DNA of 64,000 nucleotides, from positions 124,001 through 188,000 of the forward strand of contig JAUICZ010000004.1 of NCBI GenBank assembly GCA_030429205.1. Direction: 5' to 3'. The notes below the pieces were generated by a model. That model was given only the letters and a program-made list of their open reading frames with translations. It searched no databases and was not told the DNA's origin. Source of the stretch: Bacteroidia bacterium (GTDB taxonomy: Bacteria > Bacteroidota > Bacteroidia > Chitinophagales > Chitinophagaceae). Shown here piece after piece: positions 1-9,001 of this stretch. The first letter of the stretch is position 1. Each line of letters opens with the position of its first letter. Position numbers and translations under genes: made by a program.

Positions 1-438
1 TAAGGTCATTTGATTATGGTCGAACGCATAATTACCAATCTGCAAAACAGACTGATCGATCAGGGATTCTTTTTGTTGCGACCGACGTAAAATAGCATTA
101 ATGCGCATATACAGCTCCTGTGTATTAAACGGCTTTGTTACATAATCATCACAACCATATTCAAAACCTTTTATCCTGTCATTTTGCATACTGCGCGATG
201 TAAGAAATATCAAAGGTACATCGGGGTCTATCCTCTTAATATGTTTTGAAAGTTCAAAACCATCCTTCACCGGTAGCATGACATCTAATATGCAAATACT
301 ATACTCACCTTTTTTAAAGTTAGATAGTCCTTCTTCTCCGTCTTTACACCAAACTGTATCAAAGCCTTTATTATCCATGTTCTCTTTTAGTAACATGCCC
401 AGGTTTTGATCGTCTTCAACAAATAATATCTTGTTCAT
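1..438 (-). CDS. OmpR-family response regulator, partial (C-terminus beyond window)
   Basis: Reading from an ATG at 438 toward the left edge gives 146 codons with no stop, so the gene runs out of the window. The receiver domain is complete: acidic pair D9/D10, phospho-acceptor D52 in ILDVMLP, the LTSRS switch segment and the VTKPF lysine. After the receiver the sequence enters what looks like the start of an OmpR-type winged-helix domain (IGNYAFDH). The start lies one base past the kinase stop codon, so the two genes are almost certainly co-transcribed and translationally coupled, with the kinase first. The family is a cytoplasmic DNA-binding regulator phosphorylated by its partner kinase; the signal and targets cannot be read from the sequence. 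Confidence 0.93.
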   Translation of the reverse strand, partial: MNKILFVEDDQNLGMLLKENMDNKGFDTVWCKDGEEGLSNFKKGEYSICILDVMLPVKDGFELSKHIKRIDPDVPLIFLTSRSMQNDRIKGFEYGCDDYVTKPFNTQELYMRINAILRRSQQKESLIDQSVLQIGNYAFDHNQMTL

Positions 439-439
439 A

Positions 440-1945
440 CTATGCAGTTTGTGGCAGTGTGATTATAAAGCTGCTCCCCTTCCCTTCTTCACTTTTTACA
501 CGTACCGTTCCTTTATGATGTTCAACTATGTGTTTTACGTAACTCAATCCTAAACCGAAACCTTTTACATCATGCCTGTCTCCGGTATTACTTCTGTAGA
601 AACGCTCGAATATCATTTTCTGGGTTTCTTTGTTCATACCAATACCATTATCCTCTATCCGTATCTCTATTCTATTGTCCAGGTCTTTTGTACTAATCTC
701 TATCTCAGGTTCTTTATTATTATACTTCAGTGCGTTGTCTATCAAGTTCCTAACCATATTCTCCAGTTCTGATGCATGTGCATATACCAATGGTTTTGTT
801 GCATTGAACTGATATGTTATTTTACCGTTCAGCTTTTGCAGTTGCATTTTAAACCCTCCGGCAGCACTTTTTATCACATCGTGCAAATCAATCCTTGTAA
901 ACTGACCATTATCCTCATGATGCTTCATGGTCGTCAACTCCAGAATCTGCTCAACATTTTTTTCTAAATGTTTATTCTCTTCTTCTATAATATTGAAGTA
1001 AAACTCATCATTTCTTTTTGCCGAGCGCCAATTGTCTACAGCCAGATTTATGTTTGTAATAGGCGTTCTGAACTCATGCGTCATGTTATTGATGAACGCA
1101 TTTTTCAATTCAGATAGTTTTCTTTGGTTGATGATGGTTTTGACAAAGTAGGTATATGTTCCTATCAAAATCAAAATAATGATGATAGAGCTTACCAGCA
1201 TTGTACCTATAGACTGTATTATTTGCTTATATGGTTGGGGAATATTTACAACCATATAGTGTGGCGAATTAACTTTGTTCTCAAAAAAGAGGCTTTCTAT
1301 CTCCATACCATTTTTGTGCGTACTATTGCTCAACTTAAAAATCGGGGCAAGGCTGCGCTCTTTCTTCACATACATTCTAAAAGAGGTATCCAAACCATTT
1401 TTCCGCAATACAGACACTACTCCTTCTCTTATTTTGGCGGTGCTCAATGCGCTATCGATGCTAAACTTTTTATCCAACACCTTCGACATGTTTTCCTCTG
1501 TCAGCTTGCTGTACATATATGCCGACTTGTCCATCACTCCTTCAAATGCATACTGAAAATTCATATCGAGTGTTGCAGAAAAGTTTTCAAGCCTTATTGT
1601 AGGATAGTTAAGGATTTCGGACTCTCCGTCAAAATCAAATATGTTATACATATTAATAGTATCCAAAAGTCCACCATGCTCATAAGCTGTGCCATCCAGC
1701 TTGTACTTTGCAACATATACCCCCTCGTTCCGGCTTATAAACGACTTTGATTGTAGTATAAAACAATATGCATCTTCTTCCAGTATATCAGCCAATTTAT
1801 CAAAATCATTCTTTAAAGCTCTGTAAATGGTTTCTTTCTCTACATCAACCGTTTTCTTTACCCAATACAACTGCACTCCGATAAGGCCTACCAGTATTAC
1901 CCCTACCAAGAGGTACAAATAATTATATTTTGCAGCGGGCGACAT
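440..1945 (-). CDS. Membrane sensor histidine kinase
   Basis: A 501-residue two-component sensor. Transmembrane helix 1 lies at about 8-29 and helix 2 at about 247-269, enclosing a periplasmic sensor region of about 215 residues with no domain I recognise. The H-box reads MTHEFRTP with the phospho-acceptor at H290. The ATPase domain follows, with N-box NLIDNALKYN, G1 IEDNGIGM, F-box ERFYR and G2 GFGLGLSYV. Expected role: autophosphorylation in response to an envelope signal and phosphotransfer to the regulator encoded immediately downstream. The only promoter-like element (1950-1957) ends four bases before the ATG, so the message may be nearly leaderless. Confidence 0.95.
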   Translation of the reverse strand: MSPAAKYNYLYLLVGVILVGLIGVQLYWVKKTVDVEKETIYRALKNDFDKLADILEEDAYCFILQSKSFISRNEGVYVAKYKLDGTAYEHGGLLDTINMYNIFDFDGESEILNYPTIRLENFSATLDMNFQYAFEGVMDKSAYMYSKLTEENMSKVLDKKFSIDSALSTAKIREGVVSVLRKNGLDTSFRMYVKKERSLAPIFKLSNSTHKNGMEIESLFFENKVNSPHYMVVNIPQPYKQIIQSIGTMLVSSIIIILILIGTYTYFVKTIINQRKLSELKNAFINNMTHEFRTPITNINLAVDNWRSAKRNDEFYFNIIEEENKHLEKNVEQILELTTMKHHEDNGQFTRIDLHDVIKSAAGGFKMQLQKLNGKITYQFNATKPLVYAHASELENMVRNLIDNALKYNNKEPEIEISTKDLDNRIEIRIEDNGIGMNKETQKMIFERFYRSNTGDRHDVKGFGLGLSYVKHIVEHHKGTVRVKSEEGKGSSFIITLPQTA

Positions 1946-1949
1946 ATCT

Positions 1950-1957
1950 CAAAGATA
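1950..1957 (-). promoter_or_regulatory. Bacteroidota -7 element (TATCTTTG) of the histidine kinase operon
   Basis: Perfect TANNTTTG match on the minus strand. Only four bases separate it from the kinase ATG at 1945, closer than at any other gene here, implying a leaderless or near-leaderless transcript if it is used. Confidence 0.55.
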
Positions 1958-2018
1958 AATGTGATTTTTCTCAAATAAGACTTTTTCGATTTTTTAAGAA
2001 TGTTTAAGATTTCAGCAT

Positions 2019-2048
2019 AAAAAAACACCCCGCAAATGCGGGGTGTTT
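2019..2048 (-). terminator. Rho-independent terminator of rpsA
   Basis: An 11-bp perfect stem (2023-2033 with 2038-2048, core CACCCCGC/GCGGGGTG) around an AAAT loop. A run of seven A on the plus strand (2019-2025) gives the T-tract for minus-strand transcription leaving rpsA. Confidence 0.85.
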
Positions 2049-2071
2049 AATATCTAAAAATGAATTACAGC

Positions 2072-3919
2072 TTATTTATCAGCTTTATCGTCGCCTTCTG
2101 CTTTTTTCATTTTTTCTTTAATTTCTGCTAATGCACCCAGATCACCAAGAGTTGCTTTTTCAACTTTGCTTTGAACATTCTTCATAGCTTTCTTAGTATT
2201 CTCTGCATGCGCAGCTGCTTCTTTTTGTTCAGCAGCTTTCTCATCAGCTTTTACTTTTTCCCATACACGGCTGTGAGAAACCATGATACGCTTATCGTTT
2301 CTATCGAATTCGATGATTATGAATGGTAGAGTTTCTTCTACTTCTACGTTACCACCATCTTCTTTACGTAAGTGTCTTGCAGGAGCAAAAGCTTCAAGAC
2401 CATATTGTAACTGAACAATAGCACCTTTATCGTCACGCTTAGTCACCAAACCTTCGTGAGAGCTTCCGATTGGGAACACTGATTCAAATGTATTCCATGG
2501 ATCTTCTTCAAGTTGTTTATGACCAAGAGCCAACTTACGAGTTTCTTTATCGATGCTTAAGATAACTACGTCTATCTCTTCACCAACTTTTGTAAACTCG
2601 TTAGGGTGATTGTAACGTTTGATCCAGCTAAGGTCGCTGATGTGAATCATACCACCGATACCTGTTTCTAACTCAACAAATACACCGTAAGGAGTAATGT
2701 TCTTAACAATACCTTTGTGTTTGCTATCTATCGGGAAGCGATTCTCAATAGTTTCCCACGGATCTTCAGTAAGTTGCTTGATAGACAAGCTCATCTTACG
2801 CTCTTCTTTATCAAGAGTTACAACCACTGCTTCGTACTCATCACCCATTGTGAAGAATTCTTTAGCATTGATTGGTTGAGAAGACCATGTGATCTCTGAA
2901 ACGTGTACTAAACCTTCAACACCCGGAAGGATCTCAAGGAATGCACCGTAGTCTTCAATGTTCACTACTTTACCTTTCACTTTACTACCTTCTGTGATGT
3001 CAGCACTTAGGCTCTCCCAAGGATGCTCAGTAAGCTGTTTCAAGCCAAGGCTGATACGCTTCTTCTCATCATCAAAATCAAGCACAGCAACGTTCAAAGA
3101 CTGACCGTTTTCCAGCACCTCGCTCGGATGGTTGATACGTCCCCAGCTGATGTCTGTGATGTATAGTAATCCGTCAACTCCACCAAGATCGATGAATGCA
3201 CCAAAGTCTGTAACATTCTTAACAGTACCTTCAAGTACCTGACCTTTCTCAAGCTTACCAATGATCTCAGAACGTTGTTGTTCGATATCGCTTTCGATAA
3301 GAGCTTTGTGAGATACTACCGCGTTGCGGATAGCTTCGTTGATCTTCACTACTTTAAAGTCCATAGTTTTACCTACGTACTGATCGTAGTCAGTAACAGG
3401 TTTAACGTCTATCTGAGAACCAGGAAGGAATGTCTCCAATCCGTAAACGTCCACAATAAGACCACCTTTAGTTTTGCTGGTAATAGTACCTGTAACCACG
3501 TCGCCGGTCTTGTAGTACTCAACGATCTTCAACCATGCACGGCTTTGGCGTGCTTGTCTGCGGCTAAGGTGTAAGTGACCGTTACGGTCTTCTTTCTCTA
3601 CCACCATTACTTCTACTTCGTCACCTACTTTTACTTCGTCAAGGTCACGGAACTCATTAAGAGATACTAAACCATCAGATTTAAATCCGATGTTGATGAT
3701 AGCATCTGTCTTAGTCAATCCCACGATCTGACCGGTAAGCAATTCGCTTTCTGTAATGTCTTTAAATGTACCTTCGTACAATTTTTCCATTTCTTCTTGC
3801 TCTGCATTAGAGTAAGCAGAAACGTTTCTTTTGTCCACGCTCCAGTCGAAATCGTCGTGAGCGCCAGCTTGTTGTTCTGTCAAGCCTTCAGTTTGGTTAA
3901 CAATTTGATTTTCTTCCAC
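2072..3919 (-). CDS. rpsA: 30S ribosomal protein S1
   Basis: S1 binds mRNA on the small ribosomal subunit and assists initiation, especially where Shine-Dalgarno pairing is weak, as in Bacteroidota. Six tandem S1/OB repeats are visible, separated by linkers such as QLTEHPW, QLTEDPW and QLEEDPW. A charged Lys/Glu/Ala-rich tail follows. An in-frame ATG exists at 3967, but the segment 3939-3967 holds the promoter element TACCTTTG, so I place the start at the GTG at 3919 (protein begins MEENQIVNQ, 615 residues); an ATT one codon earlier is the alternative. The gene is divergent from the cold-shock gene and ends in a strong terminator. Confidence 0.95.
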   Translation of the reverse strand: MEENQIVNQTEGLTEQQAGAHDDFDWSVDKRNVSAYSNAEQEEMEKLYEGTFKDITESELLTGQIVGLTKTDAIINIGFKSDGLVSLNEFRDLDEVKVGDEVEVMVVEKEDRNGHLHLSRRQARQSRAWLKIVEYYKTGDVVTGTITSKTKGGLIVDVYGLETFLPGSQIDVKPVTDYDQYVGKTMDFKVVKINEAIRNAVVSHKALIESDIEQQRSEIIGKLEKGQVLEGTVKNVTDFGAFIDLGGVDGLLYITDISWGRINHPSEVLENGQSLNVAVLDFDDEKKRISLGLKQLTEHPWESLSADITEGSKVKGKVVNIEDYGAFLEILPGVEGLVHVSEITWSSQPINAKEFFTMGDEYEAVVVTLDKEERKMSLSIKQLTEDPWETIENRFPIDSKHKGIVKNITPYGVFVELETGIGGMIHISDLSWIKRYNHPNEFTKVGEEIDVVILSIDKETRKLALGHKQLEEDPWNTFESVFPIGSSHEGLVTKRDDKGAIVQLQYGLEAFAPARHLRKEDGGNVEVEETLPFIIIEFDRNDKRIMVSHSRVWEKVKADEKAAEQKEAAAHAENTKKAMKNVQSKVEKATLGDLGALAEIKEKMKKAEGDDKADK

Positions 3920-3938
3920 AATAAAAATTTTTGGACTG

Positions 3939-3946
3939 CAAAGGTA
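3939..3946 (-). promoter_or_regulatory. Bacteroidota -7 element (TACCTTTG) of rpsA
   Basis: Perfect TANNTTTG match 19 bases upstream of the GTG start at 3919. It decides the start: the ATG at 3967 would lie upstream of the transcript. Confidence 0.65.
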
Positions 3947-4165
3947 GGCATATATATTGAAAAACAAGGTATTTAGGGCTGAAAAGAGGTATTAAATACC
4001 AAAATCAGAGACTCTATCTCAACACATATCTAACGCAATGATTATCAGTATCTTATACAAAAAAAACTAACAAAACAAAATTTTATTTTATGTAGAATCG
4101 GCTAATACATCAAATTAATTACATAAATATCACAAAATTATTTAGGTATATCAGATTATTAAGCA

Positions 4166-4173
4166 TAGCTTTG
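4166..4173 (+). promoter_or_regulatory. Bacteroidota -7 element (TAGCTTTG) of the cold-shock gene
   Basis: Perfect TANNTTTG match 22 bases before the ATG at 4196. It implies a short leader, unlike the long 5' leaders of enteric cold-shock mRNAs. The rest of 3947-4195 is very AT-rich and shows no other structure. Confidence 0.6.
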
Positions 4174-4195
4174 CTTTTTATTAATTTTATTTATA

Positions 4196-4393
4196 ATGCA
4201 AGAAGGAACAGTTAAATTTTTTAATGAGTCAAAAGGTTTTGGATTCATTAAACCTGCCGATGGCGGAAAAGACATCTTCGTTCACGTTTCAGGATTGAAA
4301 TCTGACATTTATGAGAATGACAAGGTTCAATATGAAGTTGAAGAAGGTAAAAAAGGATTGAATGCCGTTAATGTTACAGTTGTAAACAATTAA
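4196..4393 (+). CDS. Cold-shock-domain protein (CspA family)
   Basis: A 65-residue single-domain protein, the normal length for the family. It shows both RNA-binding signatures: RNP1-like KGFGFI (13-18) and RNP2-like DIFVHVS (26-32). The opening MQEGTVKFFNESKGFGFI is the classical cold-shock start. Family members bind single-stranded RNA or DNA and act as RNA chaperones in the cytoplasm. The gene stands alone between its own promoter (4166-4173) and its own terminator. Which Csp paralogue it is, and whether it is cold-induced, cannot be told from sequence. Confidence 0.95.
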   Translation: MQEGTVKFFNESKGFGFIKPADGGKDIFVHVSGLKSDIYENDKVQYEVEEGKKGLNAVNVTVVNN

Positions 4394-4422
4394 GTACTAC
4401 TAATAGCAAAGACCTTAAGTTA

Positions 4423-4449
4423 AAGCCTCGCAATTGCGAGGCTTTTTTT
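4423..4449 (+). terminator. Rho-independent terminator of the cold-shock gene
   Basis: Perfect palindrome at 4423-4444 with stem AAGCCTCGC/GCGAGGCTT, followed by a run of T (4443-4449). Confidence 0.88.
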
Positions 4450-4498
4450 ATTTGTTGAATTTTATCTACAACCTTCACTCATCTAGTATTACACTAAT

Positions 4499-4531
4499 AA
4501 AAAAAGCCACACCATATGGCGTGGCTTTTTT
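4499..4531 (-). terminator. Terminator of the Ig-repeat gene (possibly bidirectional)
   Basis: Stem AAAAAGCCAC (4501-4510) with GTGGCTTTTT (4521-4530), extended inward by CC/GG across one mismatch, with A/T runs on both sides. It lies 18 bases past the stop of the minus-strand gene. Confidence 0.75.
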
Positions 4532-4548
4532 GCACTATAATATTTCAA

Positions 4549-7500
4549 TTATCTGTTCAATACAAAACGAACATTAGTAACAGAACCATCTACTATGATA
4601 CTTGCAGAATAAGTACCATTAGCTACACGGTTATCTATGTTAACATCCATATTGATCTTACTACCATTCAGACTGTATGTTTTTTGATAAACTACTTGTC
4701 CTAAAGCATTAGTAACTCTAAGCTGTGCATCGCTATTATTACTTACGGTTTTCAACTCACCTGTAATAGTAAACTGTCCGCTGTTCGGGTTAGGATATAA
4801 ACCTAGCTCCTTAAACGTCTCGTTAGACAAATTAGCTACACTTGTAGTCAACGAACGGCTATCTGCAGATTTGGTAGTAACACACTCCAGATCACTGATC
4901 ATTTTCACATAAATAACATCCGTCGGCTTAAGGTTTGTCACACCATAAGTATTACCTGTAATACCTTGTTGCGCAAGACCATTTTTATACCAAATGTATA
5001 CAGGGTTGTTACCACCATATATTGGTGTTGCTGTAAACTCGTGTTTGTTATTACCTACGTATAAGATATTAAGCTCAACCTTAGGTGTTCTAACCGGCTC
5101 TACATTGAACCTGATCAGGTTACTCATACTAGGCTGCACACACGTACCGCTGCTTGTTAAACGACACTCAATTTCTTCACCATTCTTGATTTTCTTACTG
5201 ATGTAAGTATCAGCAGTTTGACCAGGTATAGCCACACCATTGATCACCCATTGGTAAGATGGTGTAGTACCACCATTTACGATGCTTGTTTTGATCACTA
5301 CTTCTTTACCGTCACAAATGCTCGTATCTGTATTTGCCGTAATAGCAATAGAAGAGTTTGTTTTGGTAATGATGTTCATATTAACTGCGTTACTAAGAAC
5401 ATTAGCAGAAGGTGTAGGACACATTGTGTTGCTTGTTAATACACAAGTTACATTCGCGCCATTGCTCAAAGAGCTATATGTAAATGTAGATGAGTTTGCA
5501 CCGTTAATGTTAGATCCGTTTACTCTCCACTGATATGCAGGCGAAGAACCACCGTTATTAATAGTAGATGAGAACTTAACAGGATCTCCGGAACAAGCCG
5601 AAGTTGAATCTGCCTTGATAGTTATTGAAGGAGTAATGTATGGTTTAACCTCCATAGCTATACCGTTGCTTAAAGCAGTGTTACTAGAAGCACAAGCATA
5701 AGATGTTGTTATTCTACATTTCACCTGATCGTTATTAGCCAAAGAAGAGGTACTGAATGTGCTGCTGTTAGTACCCACTTGTACATTATTTACATACCAC
5801 TGATAGCTTGGTGCTATATAACCTATATTAGGTACAGAAGCAGTAAAAGTAACTGTAGTACCTACACATATTTTATTTGTAGCAGTACTAATAGAAACAG
5901 TTGGAGACAAATTAGGGTTAACTGTCAATACAGCAACTGATGTTACTACACCCGGAGTACATGAACCATTTACAACACAACGGTATTGATAGTTATTCAA
6001 TGCTGTTGTTGTAGCATTTACAGATAGAGCACTTGTTGTAGCACCGCTGTAAACTGAGTTGTTAGCAAGATTTGACCAAGAACCTGAACTACCCGGTCTT
6101 ACTTGCCATTGGTATGTAAGGTTTGCACCTTTAGCTGCAGTAGTAAAGGTTGCGGTACCATTATGACAAACCGTAGCATTGCTCGGGTTTGTTGTTATAG
6201 CAGGCTTACCTTGCACCTTGATTGTAGTTGGTGCAGATTGTACTGAGTTACAAGTTCCTGTTAATTTACAATAGTAAGTATAACTGGTAGAGTTATTACT
6301 TTCTGTAATACCACTGATATTTAAAGTATTTGTTGTAACACCAGAGTATGCACCTGTATTTGTAAGTGCTGTTGCTGTTGTACCATTAACAATATACCAC
6401 TGATATGTTAAACCGGCACCAACTGCTGTAAGAGGTATAGTAGTACTACCACCGCTACAGAAGCTATCTAAAGTTTTTGGCGCTGTAGTTATTGCCACAT
6501 ATTGGTTAACCGTTAGCACAGCTGACGCTGAAGCTACAGTAGGAGTACAAGACCCGCTAACAACACATCTGTACAAATTACCAGAGAAGTTTAACGGAGC
6601 ATTTGAAACAGTCAACATACTTGTTGTTGCTCCGGAGTAGTTACCACCGTTGCTTATGTTGCTCCAGCCACTACCACTATTCACCTGCCATTGGTAAGCA
6701 AGATTTGCACCTTTAGCTACAGTAGTAAAACTAGCTGTTCCATTATCACAAACTGCAATATTTGCCGGACCAGCTGTTACCGTTGGTTTACCCTGTACTT
6801 TAATAGTAGTTTGTGTTGTCAATACGGTGTTACACGTACCTGTTAGTTTACAATAATAGTAATAACTAGAAGAGTTGTTATTTTCTGTGATACCACTGAT
6901 GTTTAAAGTGTTTGTTGTAACACCTGAATAATTACCACCATTAGTAAGTGCTGTTGGCGTACCGTTATTTACGATGTACCATTGGTATGTCAAGCCAGCT
7001 CCTACAGCAACTACAGGTATTGAAATACTACCACCACTACAAAAACTATCTACTGTATTTGGAGGTGTAGTAATAGCTACTAATTGATTAACTGTTAATG
7101 TAGCTGCAGGTGTAGTTGCAGCAGGCGAACATGTACCGCTAACAACACATCTGTACATATTACCTGTAAAGTTTGCAGGTGTATTAGAGATGGTCATTAC
7201 TTTACTTGTAACATTAGAGTAGTTACCTCCGTTGCTCAAGTTAGTCCAACCACTACCTGTATTAACTTGCCATTGATAAGTTAAACCGGCACCTTTTGCA
7301 TTCACAAAAAATGCTTCAGCCTGTCCTTCACAAACAGTTTTACTTGTTGAAGATGCTGTAATACTTGGTTGCTCTAACACTGTTATTTTACCGCCGTTAC
7401 TTGGTACCGGAGGTGTACATGCTGTCCAGTGTATACAACGATATATAGTACCGTTAATAGCTGGTGTCGCACCAATAACATTTAATGTTTTTGTATTTAC

Positions 7501-8658
7501 ACCACTGTAATTACCACCGTTATAAGCACCGTTTGGTATGTCTAACCATACACCGGCGCTTGAGTAGTGCTGCCATTTATAGTAAGCCTCAACTGTACTT
7601 GTAGATGTACTGGTGAAACTGATATTATTACCATTACAAACATTTTGGTTTGCAGGATGCTGAGTTATAGTAGGCAGGTTTGCTACATGTAAAGTAGCAG
7701 TACTTGTAGTTACAGGAGACGGCGTACATGTACCACTCACTACACAACGGTATTGGTTACCATTAAAAGATAATGGCGTATTCGCAATCGTCATTAAATT
7801 AGTAGTAACATCGCTATAACTACCACCGTTACTTAGGTTTGTCCAACCAGTACCGATGTTTCTTTGCCATTGGTATGTTAAACCAGTACCCTTTGCATTA
7901 ACAAAGAATGCTGCAGCTGTACCTTGACAAACTGTATCACTGAAAGATGTTGCTGTAATGCTCGGCGCCTCGTTCACAGTAATTGTAGCTGTGTTTGACG
8001 CTGTACTTGTTGCACATCCTGTAGAAAATAAACATCTATACATCGTACCACTGATAGCAGTTGTAGCACCTGTTATGTTAAGAGTGCTTGTATTTACACC
8101 TGAATAGTTACCCCCGTTATATGATCCGTTTGGAATATCTAACCACACGTTTGCACCAGAGAAGTGCTGCCATTGGTATGTAATTGCTACACTACTGCTT
8201 GCCGCAGCACTAAACGAAAGATTACTACCTGAACAAACAGCCTGACTTGATGGTTGCAATGTTATTGCAGGTTTAGCATACACCGTTACAGAAACGGGGT
8301 AACCTACGCTTGTAGTTGCGCCTCCATCTTTAACAGTTAAAATACCATTGTACGTTGCCGGAGTTGGCGCAGCAGGTACGAATGTAGATATTGGCGATGC
8401 TGTCAATGCCGCATCTGTAACGTCTACAAATCCCTGACCGTTTGCCGTAACATCCCAGTCGATAGAATAAGTTACCGGAGTACCGGTAGTAGCACTGTAT
8501 GCAAAATTTGCATTTGTAATACCCTCACACACATTTGTGGTAGAGTTTGTCAAAGTGATAGTTGGCTGAGCTACTGCCAGCGAACTCATCACCATCAACA
8601 CGCATAAAATGGCTGCATGCTGAAAGCCTTTAATAGTAGTAGTAAAATTCATACTCAC
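4549..8658 (-). CDS. Giant secreted Ig-like repeat protein with T9SS type A sorting domain
   Basis: 1369 residues. A Sec signal peptide spans about 1-31 (ends SLAVAQ). After a unique domain (about 32-130) come eight Ig-like repeats of 95-103 residues (about 131-915), each with one early Cys, a YQWQ or YQWY core Trp, an NGGNYSGV-type loop and a late YRCVVSG or YYCKLTG Cys. Four shorter repeats of a second type follow (about 916-1272, with PSYQWxVNG and NGxxVxCxxTS motifs). The last ~95 residues are a T9SS type A sorting domain (GLYPNPNSGQF near its start). Expected fate: export by Sec, then by T9SS to the cell surface or medium. Such repeats suggest adhesion, but no ligand can be named. Overlapping antisense frames are shadows. 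Confidence 0.9.
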   Translation of the reverse strand: MSMNFTTTIKGFQHAAILCVLMVMSSLAVAQPTITLTNSTTNVCEGITNANFAYSATTGTPVTYSIDWDVTANGQGFVDVTDAALTASPISTFVPAAPTPATYNGILTVKDGGATTSVGYPVSVTVYAKPAITLQPSSQAVCSGSNLSFSAAASSSVAITYQWQHFSGANVWLDIPNGSYNGGNYSGVNTSTLNITGATTAISGTMYRCLFSTGCATSTASNTATITVNEAPSITATSFSDTVCQGTAAAFFVNAKGTGLTYQWQRNIGTGWTNLSNGGSYSDVTTNLMTIANTPLSFNGNQYRCVVSGTCTPSPVTTSTATLHVANLPTITQHPANQNVCNGNNISFTSTSTSTVEAYYKWQHYSSAGVWLDIPNGAYNGGNYSGVNTKTLNVIGATPAINGTIYRCIHWTACTPPVPSNGGKITVLEQPSITASSTSKTVCEGQAEAFFVNAKGAGLTYQWQVNTGSGWTNLSNGGNYSNVTSKVMTISNTPANFTGNMYRCVVSGTCSPAATTPAATLTVNQLVAITTPPNTVDSFCSGGSISIPVVAVGAGLTYQWYIVNNGTPTALTNGGNYSGVTTNTLNISGITENNNSSSYYYYCKLTGTCNTVLTTQTTIKVQGKPTVTAGPANIAVCDNGTASFTTVAKGANLAYQWQVNSGSGWSNISNGGNYSGATTSMLTVSNAPLNFSGNLYRCVVSGSCTPTVASASAVLTVNQYVAITTAPKTLDSFCSGGSTTIPLTAVGAGLTYQWYIVNGTTATALTNTGAYSGVTTNTLNISGITESNNSTSYTYYCKLTGTCNSVQSAPTTIKVQGKPAITTNPSNATVCHNGTATFTTAAKGANLTYQWQVRPGSSGSWSNLANNSVYSGATTSALSVNATTTALNNYQYRCVVNGSCTPGVVTSVAVLTVNPNLSPTVSISTATNKICVGTTVTFTASVPNIGYIAPSYQWYVNNVQVGTNSSTFSTSSLANNDQVKCRITTSYACASSNTALSNGIAMEVKPYITPSITIKADSTSACSGDPVKFSSTINNGGSSPAYQWRVNGSNINGANSSTFTYSSLSNGANVTCVLTSNTMCPTPSANVLSNAVNMNIITKTNSSIAITANTDTSICDGKEVVIKTSIVNGGTTPSYQWVINGVAIPGQTADTYISKKIKNGEEIECRLTSSGTCVQPSMSNLIRFNVEPVRTPKVELNILYVGNNKHEFTATPIYGGNNPVYIWYKNGLAQQGITGNTYGVTNLKPTDVIYVKMISDLECVTTKSADSRSLTTSVANLSNETFKELGLYPNPNSGQFTITGELKTVSNNSDAQLRVTNALGQVVYQKTYSLNGSKINMDVNIDNRVANGTYSASIIVDGSVTNVRFVLNR
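5914..8268 (-). repeat. In-frame array of eight ~290-bp Ig-domain coding repeats
   Basis: Boundaries are approximate, set from the repeated Cys and Trp pattern. Repeats 1/3 share WLDIPNG, 2/4 share FFVNAKG, 5/7 share DSFCSGGS, and 6/8 share VxxNGTAxFTT. The order is therefore A-B-A-B-C-B'-C-B', pointing to duplication of two-domain (~580 bp) units. Confidence 0.8.
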
Positions 8659-8698
8659 TGATTTGGGGGTAAAAAAATAAACACTCTTAAAAAATAAA

Positions 8699-8706
8699 CA
8701 AACCTA
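8699..8706 (-). promoter_or_regulatory. Bacteroidota -7 element (TAGGTTTG) of the Ig-repeat gene
   Basis: Perfect TANNTTTG match, 40 bases before the ATG at 8658. It is overlapped by an imperfect hairpin at 8703-8736 (CCTATAAA/TTTATAGG arms with an inner CTCT/AGAG pairing), which could act as an operator. Confidence 0.5.
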
Positions 8707-8945
8707 TAAACTCTTACTATACAGAGCATTTATAGGCTTTAGTTTGTTTTAGTTGATGGCACAAAATACAAACTATATAGATAAAATGAAACATATCTTG
8801 ATTAACTATAATCAAGGCCGAACATATTAAAATTATATAAAATCAGACTTAATGCTATAAAGGTTGCTAAGCGAGCGTAAAATGGATATAACTGATGGCA
8901 TTTTTCTTTTGACTGCGCAAAAAAATTTGCAGACGAAAATTTTCC

Positions 8946-8982
8946 AAAAAAATAAGAGCCTTGAAGTACTTCAAGGCTCTTA
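8946..8982 (-). terminator. Terminator of the lipoprotein gene at 9002-9661
   Basis: Perfect palindrome at 8953-8982 with arms TAAGAGCCTTGAA/TTCAAGGCTCTTA, next to a run of seven A (8946-8952) that forms the minus-strand T-tract. Confidence 0.85.
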
Positions 8983-9001
8983 CGCTATATTACATTGTCT
9001 A

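Larger units (their letters stand above)
8659..9001. other. 343-bp intergenic region
   Basis: It holds the Ig-gene promoter with its overlapping hairpin (8699-8736), a small hairpin CTTGATTA/TAATCAAG (8797-8816) without a T-tract, and the terminator of the lipoprotein gene (8946-8982). No tRNA or convincing small gene was seen. Confidence 0.6.

Noticed and set aside
1124-1750. A 208-codon open frame on the plus strand
   Set aside because: It lies entirely antisense to the well-supported histidine kinase; its composition looks like a shadow frame and no domain is visible.
3920-3967. N-terminal extension of S1 to an ATG at 3967
   Set aside because: It would place the start upstream of the TACCTTTG promoter element, and the extra residues do not resemble S1.
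5914-8268. Regularly spaced DNA repeats considered as a CRISPR array
   Set aside because: The period is about 290 bp, the repeats are in frame and they encode Ig-like domains with conserved Cys and Trp; there are no short identical repeats with unique spacers.
8797-8816. CTTGATTA/TAATCAAG hairpin considered as an FNR-type site or a terminator
   Set aside because: The TTGAT and ATCAA halves are eight bases apart rather than four, and no T-tract follows.
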